The notes: generated by a model from the sequence alone, not told the origin. DNA of 64,000 bases from Sphingomonas canadensis (GCF_026013525.1 NZ_JAPDRA010000012.1:1-64000), one strand, 5' to 3'. Shown: positions 40,298-49,805, numbered from the stretch's first letter. Program-made: numbers and translations.

Positions 40298-43200
40298 TGG
40301 CGGGCGAGGAACCCGCCGTCGAGGCTGCGCCTCCGCAGGTGGAGGATACGCCCGCCCGTCCGCGGCGCGGCGGATGGGCGCGCGCCGGGCGCTGGGCCGC
40401 GGGCATCACCGGTGGTGTGGCGGCGCTGGCCGGGGCGGGGCTGCTGTGGCTCGACAGCGCGATGGGCCATGCCTTCCTGGCGCGGCAGATCAGCGGGATG
40501 GTGCTCGAATCCGGCCTGAATTTCCGCGTGGAGCGGATCGAGGGATCGGTGTTCGGCGCGATGGAGCTGCGCGGGGTGGAGGCGCGCGATCCCAGGGGCG
40601 GCTTCGCCAGCGCCGATCGCGTCGCGGTGGACTGGCGGCCGTGGCGCTGGTTCTCGAACCGGATCGACATCCGTTCCGCCGCGATCCCGCTGGTGCGGCT
40701 GGCGCGGCTGCCCGAGCTGAAGACCGTTCCGCGCCAGCCGAACGAGCCGCTGCTGCCCGAGATCGGCATCGAGTTGGGCAGGCTGGACATCGCGCGGATC
40801 GAGATCGCCCCGGCGGTGACCGGCCGGGCGCATGCCGCGCGGCTGAACGGCAGCGTGCATATCGCGGACGGGCGGGCGGTGGTTACGGCCGAAGGCGCGG
40901 CGCTGGCCGGGCCGGGGCTGGCGGGCGGCGACCGCATGTCGCTGAAGCTGGACGCGGTGCCCGCCAGCAACCGGCTGGACATGGCGCTGCGCGTCGCGGC
41001 TCCCGCCGACGGGCTGGCGGCGGCGCTGACCGGGGTGGCCAAGCCGCTGGCGCTTTCGGTGGAGGGCGCGGGGAGCTGGCAGCGCTGGCGCGGGCTGGCG
41101 GTGGGATCGCTGGGCGGCGAGGAACTGGCCAACCTGGCGGTCACCGCCGACGACGGGCGCTTCACGCTGCGCGGGCCGGTGCATGCCGGGCTGTGGCTGG
41201 AGGGACCGGCGGCGCGGCTGGCCGGGCCGGTGACCGATGTGGCGATCGAGGCGCGCTGGGCGGACCGGCGGGCGGCGACGCGCTTTGACGTGAAGTCGCA
41301 GGCGCTGGCGGTGCATGGCGAGGGGCTGATCGACCTGCGCCGCAGCCGCTTCGGCGATTTCCGGGTGGAGGCGCTGTTGCGCACGCCGGGCACCATCGCC
41401 GAGCGGCTGAGCGGACGCGATGTGCGGCTGGCGGTGGCGCTCGACGGGCCGTTCGCCACGCCGATGGTGGATTACAAGCTGCGCGCCGCGATGCTGGGCT
41501 TTGGCGAGACGCTGGTCGAGGGGCTGGCGGCCGAGGGGCGGGCGCGGGTGGACGCGAACCGGATGCGCGTGCCCGTGCGCGCGGTGGCGGCGCGCGTGAC
41601 CGGGCTGAACGACGCGGCGGGCAGCCTGCTCACCAACCTGACCGTCAGCGGCGACCTGGCGATCGCGGGCAGCCAGATATTGTCGGACAATCTGCGGCTG
41701 GTGTCGGACCGGGTGAACGCCACCGCGATCCTGATCGCCGATGTCTCCGCCGGGCGCTACACCGGGGCGATCAAGGGGCGCGTCAACGATTACGAGCTGG
41801 ACGGGCTGGCGCTGGTCAACCTGGAGACCGACGCGAAGCTCTATACGCCGCCCGCTGGCGGCTGGGGTATCCGCGGCGGGGTCTCCGCACGCAGCGTCAA
41901 GATCCTGAACGAAGGGGTGCGCAGCTTCCTGGGCGGCAACGCCGCGGCCACCGCCGATGTGGGGATCGATCAGCAGGGCATCGTCAGCTTCGCCAATGTG
42001 CGCCTGCGCGCGCCATTGTTCGAGATACGGTCCGGCCAGGGCAGCTATGACCCGGCCGGGCCGATCCAGGCGCGGCTGGACGGCCAGTCGGTGCGGTTCG
42101 GGGCGCTGAGCGCGGACGTATCCGGACGCGGCACCGCGCCCGAGGTGGTGGTGCGCGCGCCCAGCCCCGGCGTGGGCGTGGGCATGACCGGGCTGGTGGC
42201 GCGCATCCGCGGCGAGGGGCAGAGCTGGGCGATCACCGCCGACGGCGGCACCGATTACGGCCCCTTCGCCGCCGATGTGCTGGTGACCACCGGCAAGCGG
42301 ACGGTGGTGGACGTGCGCGGCGGGCGCTTTGCCGGCATGGTGCCGGGCGGGCGGCTGGTGCAGGGGGCGGCTGGGCCGTTCGAGGGAGTGCTCAGCTTCG
42401 CCGGATCGGGGATCACCGGATCGGCGACGCTTTCGGCGCAGGGCGCGCTCCAATATGCGGCCTTCACCGCCCGCGCCGCCAACGCTCAGGTGCCCGGCGC
42501 GGCCGAGCTGACCATCGGTCAGGCGATCGCGGACGGCAGCATCCTGTTCGCCGAGGTGCCGCAGATCATCGCCGATGTGCAGGTCGCCAACCTGCGCCAG
42601 CGCGAGCTGACGCTGCGCACCGCGCGCGCCAAGATCGACTATCAGGGCGGCAAGGGCTCCGCCCAGTTGCTCGCCACGGGATCGACCGGCGTGCCGTTCC
42701 GCATCGCCGCCAACGCCGATCTGAAGCCCGGGCTGTGGCGCGTCGCGGTGGACGGGCAGGGCAGCGGCGTGAAGTTCAAGACCCGCGATGCCGCGCGGAT
42801 CAAGGTGCTGGAGGACGGATACGAGCTCCAGCCCGTCCGCGTGGATCTGGACCAGGGCACCGCGCTGCTCTCCGGCACCTATGGTGCGGGCTATTCGGTG
42901 AAGGCGCGGCTGGAGCGGCTGGACCTGGCGGTGGTCAACGCCTTCGTCCCCGGGCTGGGCATCGGCGGCAGCGCCACCGGCAGCCTGGATTTCGCGCAGG
43001 ACAGCCCCAGCGCCTTCCCCAGCGCCAATGCCCGGCTGGAGATCAGCAACTTCACCCGCGCCAGCATCGCCCGCGTGTCCGATCCGGTGAACCTGACGCT
43101 GGTCGGCAAGCTGCTGCCCGATGGCGGGGACGCGCGCGCGCTGATCAAGCGCGGCAGCACCACCATCGGCCGCATGGTGGCCACGCTGCGCCCGTTGGGG

Positions 43201-44529
43201 CCGGAGGCCGGGCCGTGGCGCGATCGGCTGATGGCGGCGCCGCTGTCTGGCGGTATCCGCTACAACGGGCCGGCGGCGGTGCTGTTCTCGCTGGCGGGGC
43301 TGACGGGGCAGCAGCTCAGCGGGCCGATCGGCGTCGCGGCGGACTTTTCCGGACGGGTGGCCACGCCGGAGCTTTCGGGCATCGTCCGCGCGAGCAACCT
43401 CACCTATGAGAACGAGACATATGGCACGCACCTGACCGCGATGAAGATCGAGGGCCAGTTCACCAACGACAAGCTGGTGATCCAGACGATGACCGCGCAG
43501 GCCGGATCGGGCACGGTGGGGCTCAGCGGATCGGTGGGGCTTTCCTCTGCCGCGGGATTCCCGATGAACCTGACCGCCGAGCTGCGCAACGCGCGGCTGG
43601 CGCGCAGCGACGCGCTGGGCGCCACCGCCACCGGCCGCATCCGCGTGATCCGCGACGAACAGGGGCCGCGGATCGAAGGGCGCATCGACCTGCCCGAAGT
43701 CCGGTACGAAGTGGTGCGCCAGGGCGCGGCCGAAATCCCGGAGCTGACCGGCATCCGCCGCAAGAGCGACGTCTTCGCCACCGAGGAGCAGCGCAAGGCC
43801 GCCCGCCAGACCTTCGGCGATTTCCGGCTGAACCTGCGCATCCGGGCCGACAACCGCGTGTTCATCAACGGCATGGGGCTGGAATCCGAATGGGCCACCA
43901 GCATCCGCATCGGCGGCTCCACCGCCGCGCCGGAGCTGGGCGGCACCGCCACGCTGGTGCGCGGCACCTATGATTTCGGCGGGCGGCGCTTCACGCTGAC
44001 GCGCGGCGTGATCCGGTTCCAGGGCCGCGACATGACCAACCCGACGATCGATATCGCGGGCAATACCGATGCCGAAGGGATCACCGCCGTTCTGATCGTA
44101 TCCGGCAGCGCGCAGCGGCCGCGGATCGCCTTCACCTCGTCGCCCGCGCTGCCGCAGGACGAGGTGCTTGCGCGGCTGCTGTTCGGCAATTCGGTGACCG
44201 ACCTGACCGCGGTGGAGGCCGTCCAGCTTGCCGCCGCGCTCAACTCGCTGCGCGGATCGGGCGGGCTCAACCCGCTCGGCAAGCTGCGTTCGGCGGTGGG
44301 GATCGACCGGCTGCGCATCCTGAGCGCCGACGCGACGAGCGGCCGCGGCACCGCGATCGCCGCGGGCCAGTACATCACCGACGACATCTATGTGGAGGTG
44401 ATCACCGACGCCCGCGGCTTCACCGCGACGCAACTGGAGGTGGCGCTGAGCCAGGCGCTGAGCGTTCTTTCCTACACCGGATCGTTCGGCGGAACGGGCG
44501 TCAGCCTGCGCTATTCGAAGGATTATTGA
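40297..44529 (+). CDS. tamB: TamB translocation and assembly module (DUF490)
   Basis: A 1410-residue periplasm-spanning protein: N-terminal membrane anchor (about 28-50), a very long beta-taco region with repeated Gly/Ala-rich strands, and a C-terminal TamB/DUF490 domain (LVRGTYDFGGRRFTLTRGVIRFQG, DEVLARLLFGNSVTDLTAVEAVQLAAALNSL) ending VSLRYSKDY. AsmA-like organisation; also proposed for phospholipid transport. Starts by TGATG overlap with tamA, so the two are coupled. A 1426-codon open frame on the opposite strand is a composition artefact. Confidence 0.95.
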   Translation: MAGEEPAVEAAPPQVEDTPARPRRGGWARAGRWAAGITGGVAALAGAGLLWLDSAMGHAFLARQISGMVLESGLNFRVERIEGSVFGAMELRGVEARDPRGGFASADRVAVDWRPWRWFSNRIDIRSAAIPLVRLARLPELKTVPRQPNEPLLPEIGIELGRLDIARIEIAPAVTGRAHAARLNGSVHIADGRAVVTAEGAALAGPGLAGGDRMSLKLDAVPASNRLDMALRVAAPADGLAAALTGVAKPLALSVEGAGSWQRWRGLAVGSLGGEELANLAVTADDGRFTLRGPVHAGLWLEGPAARLAGPVTDVAIEARWADRRAATRFDVKSQALAVHGEGLIDLRRSRFGDFRVEALLRTPGTIAERLSGRDVRLAVALDGPFATPMVDYKLRAAMLGFGETLVEGLAAEGRARVDANRMRVPVRAVAARVTGLNDAAGSLLTNLTVSGDLAIAGSQILSDNLRLVSDRVNATAILIADVSAGRYTGAIKGRVNDYELDGLALVNLETDAKLYTPPAGGWGIRGGVSARSVKILNEGVRSFLGGNAAATADVGIDQQGIVSFANVRLRAPLFEIRSGQGSYDPAGPIQARLDGQSVRFGALSADVSGRGTAPEVVVRAPSPGVGVGMTGLVARIRGEGQSWAITADGGTDYGPFAADVLVTTGKRTVVDVRGGRFAGMVPGGRLVQGAAGPFEGVLSFAGSGITGSATLSAQGALQYAAFTARAANAQVPGAAELTIGQAIADGSILFAEVPQIIADVQVANLRQRELTLRTARAKIDYQGGKGSAQLLATGSTGVPFRIAANADLKPGLWRVAVDGQGSGVKFKTRDAARIKVLEDGYELQPVRVDLDQGTALLSGTYGAGYSVKARLERLDLAVVNAFVPGLGIGGSATGSLDFAQDSPSAFPSANARLEISNFTRASIARVSDPVNLTLVGKLLPDGGDARALIKRGSTTIGRMVATLRPLGPEAGPWRDRLMAAPLSGGIRYNGPAAVLFSLAGLTGQQLSGPIGVAADFSGRVATPELSGIVRASNLTYENETYGTHLTAMKIEGQFTNDKLVIQTMTAQAGSGTVGLSGSVGLSSAAGFPMNLTAELRNARLARSDALGATATGRIRVIRDEQGPRIEGRIDLPEVRYEVVRQGAAEIPELTGIRRKSDVFATEEQRKAARQTFGDFRLNLRIRADNRVFINGMGLESEWATSIRIGGSTAAPELGGTATLVRGTYDFGGRRFTLTRGVIRFQGRDMTNPTIDIAGNTDAEGITAVLIVSGSAQRPRIAFTSSPALPQDEVLARLLFGNSVTDLTAVEAVQLAAALNSLRGSGGLNPLGKLRSAVGIDRLRILSADATSGRGTAIAAGQYITDDIYVEVITDARGFTATQLEVALSQALSVLSYTGSFGGTGVSLRYSKDY

Positions 44530-44570
44530 CCGCCCGCACGCAGCGCGCATGATTGCGCTTGGCTCCGCTA

Positions 44571-44586
44571 CTTACAATATTGTAAG
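44571..44586. promoter_or_regulatory. Perfect 16-bp palindrome upstream of the monooxygenase gene
   Basis: CTTACAATATTGTAAG is exactly self-complementary and AT-rich in a GC-rich setting. It is 23-38 bp before the ATG at 44609. The TTACAATATTGTAA core resembles operators of TetR-type regulators. The regulator is not next to it. Confidence 0.65.
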
Positions 44587-44608
44587 CAAGCCGGAAGCGG
44601 AGAGGCGA

Positions 44609-46072
44609 ATGAGCGAGCATTTCGACGTATTGATCGTGGGCGCCGGCATTTCGGGCATCGGCACGGCCTGGCACCTGCAAAAGCATTGCCCGGATCGGAG
44701 CTATGCGATCCTGGAGGGGCGGGCGTGCAAGGGCGGGACGTGGGACCTGTTCCGCTATCCCGGCATCCGATCGGATTCGGATATGTTCACGCTCGGCTAT
44801 TCCTTCCGTCCCTGGACGGGGGCGAAGGCGATCGCCGACGGCCCTTCGATCCTCCAGTATCTGGAGGATACCGCGGCCGAGAACGGGATCGAGCCGCACA
44901 TCCGCTATGGCCACCGCGTCACCCGCGCCGAATGGTCCACCCCCGACGCGCTGTGGACCGTCACGGTGGAGGCGGGCGGCGAGACGCGGACCTTCACCTG
45001 CTCGTTCCTCTCGATGTGTTCGGGCTATTACCGGTACGATCGCGGCTACCTGCCCGAATGGGAGGGGACGGCGGACTATAAGGGCCGGATCATCCACCCG
45101 CAGTTCTGGCCCGAGGACCTGGACTATGCCGGCAAGCGCGTGGTGGTGATCGGCAGCGGCGCGACCGCGGTGACGATCGTGCCCGAAATGGCCAAGCGGG
45201 CCGCGCACGTCACGATGCTCCAGCGCTCTCCCACCTATGTCGCCTCGCTGCCCAGCGAGGACGCCATCGCCAACTGGCTGCGCAAGCGGCTGCCCGCGAA
45301 GACCGCCTATGCGATCACGCGCTGGAAGAATGTGCTGATCTCGCAATTCTTCTTCAGCCGCATGCGCAAGAACCCGGAGAAGGCCAAGGAGCGGCTGGTG
45401 GGCATGGTGCGCGAGCATCTCGGCCCCGATTACGACGTCGCGACCCATTTCACGCCCAAATATAATCCGTGGGACCAGCGGCTGTGCGCGGTGCCCGACG
45501 CCGACATGTTCGAGGCGATCAAGTCCGGCGCGGTATCGGTGGAGACCGACACGATCGAACGCTTCACCGGAAAGGGGCTGAAGCTGGCATCGGGCAAGGA
45601 GCTGGAGGCGGACATCATCGTCACCGCCACCGGGCTGGACCTGCAGATCATGGGCGGCGTGCCGCTGATCGTGGACGGCAAGGAAACGGACGTGCCGCAC
45701 GCGCTGACCTATAAGGGCATGATGCTGTCGGACGTGCCCAACATGGCCTTCACCTTCGGCTATACCAACGCGAGCTGGACGCTGAAGGCGGACCTGACCA
45801 GCGAATATGTCTGCCGCCTGCTCAACGCGATGAAGTCGCGCGGGATGCGCCAGGTGACGCCGCGGCCGAAGGGGCCGGTGGAGGAGATCCCGTTCGTCGA
45901 TTTCTCGTCGGGCTATATCCAGCGCGCGGTGGCGCACCTGCCCAAGCAGGGCGCGCGCAAGCCGTGGCGGCTGAACCAGCGCTATACCCGCGACCTGATG
46001 GCGCTGCGTTTCGGCGGGATCGACGACGAGATGGAGTTCTCCAACCCGGTGGCGAAGGCGAAGGCCGCCTGA
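44609..46072 (+). CDS. Baeyer-Villiger-type flavin monooxygenase
   Basis: A 487-residue FAD/NADPH monooxygenase. The FAD site is VLIVGAGISGIGTAWHL, the NADPH site VVVIGSGATAVTIVPEMA, and between them is YKGRIIHPQFWP, a variant of the BVMO fingerprint FxGxxxHxxxWP. A KGGTWDLFRYPGIRSDSDMFTLGY stretch near the N-terminus is typical. It could oxygenate ketones or aldehydes; the substrate is unknown. GGAGAGG precedes the ATG at 44609; the frame continues to 44549 through the palindromic operator, so that start was rejected. Confidence 0.88.
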   Translation: MSEHFDVLIVGAGISGIGTAWHLQKHCPDRSYAILEGRACKGGTWDLFRYPGIRSDSDMFTLGYSFRPWTGAKAIADGPSILQYLEDTAAENGIEPHIRYGHRVTRAEWSTPDALWTVTVEAGGETRTFTCSFLSMCSGYYRYDRGYLPEWEGTADYKGRIIHPQFWPEDLDYAGKRVVVIGSGATAVTIVPEMAKRAAHVTMLQRSPTYVASLPSEDAIANWLRKRLPAKTAYAITRWKNVLISQFFFSRMRKNPEKAKERLVGMVREHLGPDYDVATHFTPKYNPWDQRLCAVPDADMFEAIKSGAVSVETDTIERFTGKGLKLASGKELEADIIVTATGLDLQIMGGVPLIVDGKETDVPHALTYKGMMLSDVPNMAFTFGYTNASWTLKADLTSEYVCRLLNAMKSRGMRQVTPRPKGPVEEIPFVDFSSGYIQRAVAHLPKQGARKPWRLNQRYTRDLMALRFGGIDDEMEFSNPVAKAKAA

Positions 46073-46136
46073 TCGGGAAGGGGCGGAAGCATGCCGGTTC
46101 GATCCGGAAGCCGCGTGCGGCCAGCTTCTGGAATCC

Positions 46137-46186
46137 GCCCCCTCCGTCACGCTGTGCGTGCCACCCCCCCCCTGGTGGGGGAGGAT
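46137..46186. repeat. Double-hairpin repeat family C, copy 1
   Basis: Two small hairpins in a row: CACGC/GCGTG around TGT, and CCCCC/GGGGG around a C-rich loop. The same plan recurs at 47106-47229, 49731-49779, 50157-50209 and (simplified) 53652-53685. It lies between the convergent monooxygenase and MaoC genes. Confidence 0.6.
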
Positions 46187-46191
46187 AGGGG

Positions 46192-46641
46192 TTATCCGCG
46201 CGATTTGAGCAGGGCGGAGCGGGTGCATTCGCACACGATCTCGTCGCGCTGGTTCCGCATCCGGTGTTTCCAGGTGACGATGCCCTGGCCGGGGCGCGAC
46301 TGGCTGGGGCGGACGGCGATAACCTCGCTCTCCGCGCGCAGCGTATCGCCGATGAACACCGGCTTCGGCATGCGCAATTCGTCATAGCCCAGGTTGGCGA
46401 CCAGCGTGCCCGCGGTCGTATCGCCCACGGTGATGCCCACCATCAGGCTGAAGGTGAAGGTGCCGTTGACGAGGATGCGGCCGAACTCGCTCGCCTTCGC
46501 CGCCTCGGCATCGATGTGCAGCGGCTGGGTGTTGTGCGTCATGGTGGAGAACAGGAGGTTGTCCGTTTCCGTCACGGTGCGGCGCAGTTCGTGCGCGATG
46601 GTGTCGCCAACCTGCCATTCGTCGAACCAGCGTCCGGCCAT
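46192..46641 (-). CDS. MaoC family (R)-specific enoyl-CoA hydratase-like protein
   Basis: A 149-residue single hotdog-fold MaoC protein. The hydratase motif is THNTQPLHIDAEAAKASEFGRILVNG (Asp/His dyad region). MaoC proteins hydrate enoyl-CoA, and in this position, after mccA and GNAT on the minus strand, it may serve branched-chain acyl-CoA catabolism. The ATG at 46641 shares one base with the GNAT stop (TGATG). Confidence 0.85.
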   Translation of the reverse strand: MAGRWFDEWQVGDTIAHELRRTVTETDNLLFSTMTHNTQPLHIDAEAAKASEFGRILVNGTFTFSLMVGITVGDTTAGTLVANLGYDELRMPKPVFIGDTLRAESEVIAVRPSQSRPGQGIVTWKHRMRNQRDEIVCECTRSALLKSRG

Positions 46642-47249
46642 CACTCCGCCTCCCGCAGCTTGCGCTTGAATCCCTTGTGGCTCTGCACCCAGCCGAGCCG
46701 TTCGTAGAAACGGTGCGCGCCGGTGCGCTCGTTCGACGAGGTGAGCTGGACCATGAAGCAGCCGCGTTCACGGCAGCACTCGACCGCCCAGTCGATCAGC
46801 TTCGCGCCGAGGCCCTGGTTGCGGACGCTGGAGTCGATCCGAACCGCCTCGATCTGGCCGCGCCAGGCGCCGCGGAAGCTGAGGCCGGGGAGAAAGCTGA
46901 GCTGGAGCGTGCCGACCACGCGGCCGTCGAGCTCGGCGGAGACGAGGAGCTGGTTGGGGTCCGCCGAGATCGCATCGAAGGCGGCGGCGTAGCGCGGGTC
47001 CGCGGGATCGGTCTCGCGGGCGTCCGGAATCGTGTCCTCGCGGAGCATGGCGAGGATGGCGGGGAGGTCTTCGCGGGTGGCGGGGCGGATGATGAGGCCA
47101 TCAGTTCCTCCCCCGGAGGGGGAGGGGGACCGCGAAGCGGTGGAGGGGTATTCGCCATGGAAGTTGCCGCTGGTGGAGACTACCCCTCCACCATGCTGCG
47201 CATGGTCCCCCTCCCCCTCCGGGGAAGGAATGACCGGGGAGGCCATCAT
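46641..47249 (-). CDS. GNAT acetyltransferase with a repeat-encoded N-terminus
   Basis: A 202-residue frame. Residues about 52-202 are an ordinary GNAT domain (LIIRPATREDLPAILAMLRED, motif A IEAVRIDSSVRNQGLGAKLIDWA). The first 50 residues (low-complexity Ser/Pro/Gly) are the translation of two inverted copies of repeat family C. The ATG at 47249 overlaps the mccA stop (ATGA), and no alternative start precedes the GNAT domain in frame, so translation through the repeat seems required. Substrate unknown. Confidence 0.75.
   Translation of the reverse strand: MMASPVIPSPEGEGDHAQHGGGVVSTSGNFHGEYPSTASRSPSPSGGGTDGLIIRPATREDLPAILAMLREDTIPDARETDPADPRYAAAFDAISADPNQLLVSAELDGRVVGTLQLSFLPGLSFRGAWRGQIEAVRIDSSVRNQGLGAKLIDWAVECCRERGCFMVQLTSSNERTGAHRFYERLGWVQSHKGFKRKLREAE
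47106..47229. repeat. Repeat family C, inverted pair (copies 2 and 3) inside the GNAT frame
   Basis: Copy 2 (47106-47148) and copy 3 (47183-47229) are near-complementary and 34 bp apart. Each has a CCTCCCCC/GGGGGAGG-type hairpin and an ACCGC/GCGGT or ACCATGC/GCATGGT hairpin. In-frame translation yields the GNAT N-terminal extension. Confidence 0.8.
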
Positions 47250-49138
47250 TCCGCCTTCTCCACGCGGACGAGCAGCGTGCCCTCGCTCACCTGGGCGCCG
47301 GCTTCGGCGTTCAGTTCCGCGACGATTCCGTCGAAAGGGGCGGTTAGGCCGTGCTCCATCTTCATCGCTTCGAGCGTGAGGAGGCGCTGGCCCTTGGTGA
47401 CGCCATCGCCGGCGGCGACGTCGACCGAGGTGACGCGACCGGGCATCGGCGCGAGCATCGCGCCGTCGCTTGCGGCGGCACCCGCCCCGCCGGCCGCGCG
47501 ATATTGGGTCAGCACATAGGTCTGCCCGCGCTCGTTGAGCAACGCGACCGGTTCGGCGAAGCTGGCGATGCACGCCACGCCGTCTTCGTCGGGCACGATC
47601 CAGCGCTCGACGCCGTCCACCAGCACCCGTTCCTCCCGCCGCGGCGGCGCGTTTAGCCGCCAGCCGAGCAGCTCCCTGGGCACATCGGCGTACCCCATCA
47701 GATAGAATTCGCTCGCCGCCTGGGCCACGCCCGCGTCCGAGGGCTGGGCCGCGGGTAGCAGCGCATCGCCCTTTTCGGCGATGAAGGCGGTGGTGATCCT
47801 GCCTGCCACAAAATCGGGATCGTCGAGCGCGGCGACCAGAAAGCCCGCATTGGTGCGGACCGGGGCGACCAGCGTGTCCGAAAGCTCGCCGATGAGCCGA
47901 TCGATGGCGTGCTCGCGCGTCGTGGCATGGGCGATGACCTTGGCGATCATCGGGTCGTAGAAGCTGGACACCTCGTCACCGGTTTCCACCCCGGTTTCGA
48001 TCCGCGTCGACGAGGGCGGATCGGTGAACAGGTGCCGGTTCGACCACATCAGCGGCGCCAGCCGGCCGATGCTGGGCAGGAACCCCTTCGCCGGGTCCTC
48101 GGCATAGAGCCGCGCCTCGATCGCCCAGCCGTTGATGCTGAGTTCGTCCTGCCCGAGCGGGATCGGCTCGCCCGAGGCCACGCGGAGCTGCCATTCGACC
48201 AGATCGACGCCCGTGATCTCCTCGGTAACCGGATGTTCGACCTGGAGGCGGGTGTTCATCTCCATGAACCAGATGCGGTCGGCGCGCAGGCCTTCGCTGG
48301 CGTCGGCGATGAACTCGATCGTGCCCGCGCCGACATAGTCCACCGCCTTCGCGGCGCGGACGGCGGCGGCGCAGATCGCCTCGCGGGTCGCCTCGTCCAT
48401 GCCGGGGGCGGGGGCTTCCTCGATCACCTTCTGGTGGCGGCGCTGGAGCGAGCAGTCGCGTTCGAACAGGTGGACGACATTGCCGTGGCTGTCGCCGAAC
48501 ACCTGCACCTCGATATGGCGCGGGCTGAGGATGTATTTCTCGATCAGCACGCGATCGTCGCCGAAGCTGGACGCGGCCTCGCGCTTGCAGCTCGCCAGCG
48601 CGTCGGCGAAGTCCGCGGCGGCGTCCACGCGGCGCATCCCCTTGCCGCCGCCGCCGGCCACCGCCTTGATCAGCACGGGATAGCCGATCGCATCGGCCTC
48701 CGCCTTCAGCCGCTCCGGCGACTGGTCGTCGCCCAGATAGCCGGGGGTGACGGGCACGCCGGCCGCGATCATCCGCGCCTTCGCGGCGTCCTTCAGGCCC
48801 ATCGCGCGGATGCTCTCGGGCTTCGGGCCGACCCAGATCAGCCCGGCGTCGATCACCGCCTGGGCGAAATCGGCGTTCTCCGACAGGAAGCCGTAGCCGG
48901 GGTGGATCGCGGCGGCGCCTGCTTCCTTCGCGGCGGCGATGATCTTCGCGCCCACCAGATAGGATTCGCGTGCCGGGCTGGGGCCGATATGCACCGACTG
49001 GTCCGCCTGGCGGACGTGGAGCGCGTTCGCGTCGGCATCCGAATAGACCGCGATCGTGCGGACGCCCATCTCGCGCGCGGTGCGGATGATGCGGCAGGCG
49101 ATCTCGCCGCGGTTGGCGATGAGAAGAGAGGGGATCAT
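47246..49138 (-). CDS. mccA: 3-Methylcrotonyl-CoA carboxylase biotin-carrying alpha subunit
   Basis: A 630-residue biotin-dependent carboxylase subunit of leucine catabolism. Order: biotin carboxylase N-domain (LLIANRGEIACRIIRTAREMG), ATP-grasp (IKAVAGGGGKGMR; FMEMNTRLQVEHPVTEEITGVDLVEWQ), biotin carboxylase C-domain, a BT-like linker, and a biotinyl domain with the attachment Lys K593 in LEAMKMEHGL. Propionyl- or acetyl-CoA carboxylase is excluded mainly by the partner mccB and isovaleryl-CoA dehydrogenase in the same region. It is separated from mccB by a secreted-protein gene and the opposite-strand DUF559 gene. Confidence 0.92.
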   Translation of the reverse strand: MIPSLLIANRGEIACRIIRTAREMGVRTIAVYSDADANALHVRQADQSVHIGPSPARESYLVGAKIIAAAKEAGAAAIHPGYGFLSENADFAQAVIDAGLIWVGPKPESIRAMGLKDAAKARMIAAGVPVTPGYLGDDQSPERLKAEADAIGYPVLIKAVAGGGGKGMRRVDAAADFADALASCKREAASSFGDDRVLIEKYILSPRHIEVQVFGDSHGNVVHLFERDCSLQRRHQKVIEEAPAPGMDEATREAICAAAVRAAKAVDYVGAGTIEFIADASEGLRADRIWFMEMNTRLQVEHPVTEEITGVDLVEWQLRVASGEPIPLGQDELSINGWAIEARLYAEDPAKGFLPSIGRLAPLMWSNRHLFTDPPSSTRIETGVETGDEVSSFYDPMIAKVIAHATTREHAIDRLIGELSDTLVAPVRTNAGFLVAALDDPDFVAGRITTAFIAEKGDALLPAAQPSDAGVAQAASEFYLMGYADVPRELLGWRLNAPPRREERVLVDGVERWIVPDEDGVACIASFAEPVALLNERGQTYVLTQYRAAGGAGAAASDGAMLAPMPGRVTSVDVAAGDGVTKGQRLLTLEAMKMEHGLTAPFDGIVAELNAEAGAQVSEGTLLVRVEKAE

Positions 49139-49163
49139 CGCGACCCCCTCCTGAACCCGGTGC

Positions 49164-49601
49164 CTATTCGCAGTCGCCCGTCGAGCCGGCCGTCTGGCAG
49201 ACGTCGAGCACCCATTTCAGGTCGAAATTGGTGTAGGACGTCCAGCTCTTGTGCCGCTGATAGGCGACGGCGGGAACGCCGTTCACCATCAGCATCATCC
49301 ACGGCAGCTCGTGGCGCATCGGATCGTATTCCACCACCGTGAACTTGTGCCCCGGCATGTCGATCACGACGCCGTTGTCCATCCAGGTCTCGGTACATTT
49401 GCCCTGATAGACCGATCCCGTTTCGTCCATCAGCGTGCAATAGCGCTTCACCACCTCCGGCGCGGGTGCGCCCGGCGTGTCCGCCGACGAAGCCGGAACC
49501 GCGGCCGCCGCGAGGCCGGCCATAACAAGTCCACTGAGGATCACGCCCATTCTCCCATACCCGGAAGCAAGCCGGCGGCGTCGAGAGGATCGCGCCTTCA
49601 T
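49164..49601 (-). CDS. Small exported protein, unknown
   Basis: About 145 residues. A basic N-terminus followed by a hydrophobic stretch (ILSGLVMAGLAAAAVPASSA) is a signal peptide. The mature part has four Cys (RYCTLMDETG, GKCTETW, DVCQTAGSTGDCE) and no recognised family. Start is uncertain: ATGs at 49640, 49601 and 49550 are all in frame and none has a clear ribosome site. It lies 25 bp upstream of mccA on the same strand, between mccA and the DUF559 cassette. Confidence 0.6.
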   Translation of the reverse strand: MKARSSRRRRLASGYGRMGVILSGLVMAGLAAAAVPASSADTPGAPAPEVVKRYCTLMDETGSVYQGKCTETWMDNGVVIDMPGHKFTVVEYDPMRHELPWMMLMVNGVPAVAYQRHKSWTSYTNFDLKWVLDVCQTAGSTGDCE

Positions 49602-49730
49602 CCGGGTTGCTGCCCGGGGAAGGATGATATGGGAATGCAACGATCGGGGCCATGATACGGATGTCCAGTCCTTGGCGGGGATGGGGGGAGGGGGAGCAGC
49701 AGGCAGAGGCTAGGCGGGTTTCCTGATATC

Positions 49731-49792
49731 TCCCCCGGCTTGCCGGGGGAGGGGGACCATGCGAAGCATGGTGGAGGGGCGCGCGAAGCGCG
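49731..49792. repeat. Repeat family C, left bracket of the DUF559 gene
   Basis: Hairpin CCCCCGG/CCGGGGG (CTTG loop), then ACCATGC/GCATGGT (GAA loop), then GTGGAGGGGCGCGCG. Ends 13 bp before the DUF559 ATG. It is the inverse of the element at 50157-50209. Confidence 0.85.
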
Positions 49793-49805
49793 AGGGAGCC
49801 GCCAG

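Noticed and set aside
40270..44550. Very long open frame (about 1426 codons) on the minus strand opposite tamB
   Set aside because: The plus-strand frame is a clear tamB; the opposite frame is Arg/His/Gln/Ala-rich with no domain and is an artefact of high GC at codon position three.
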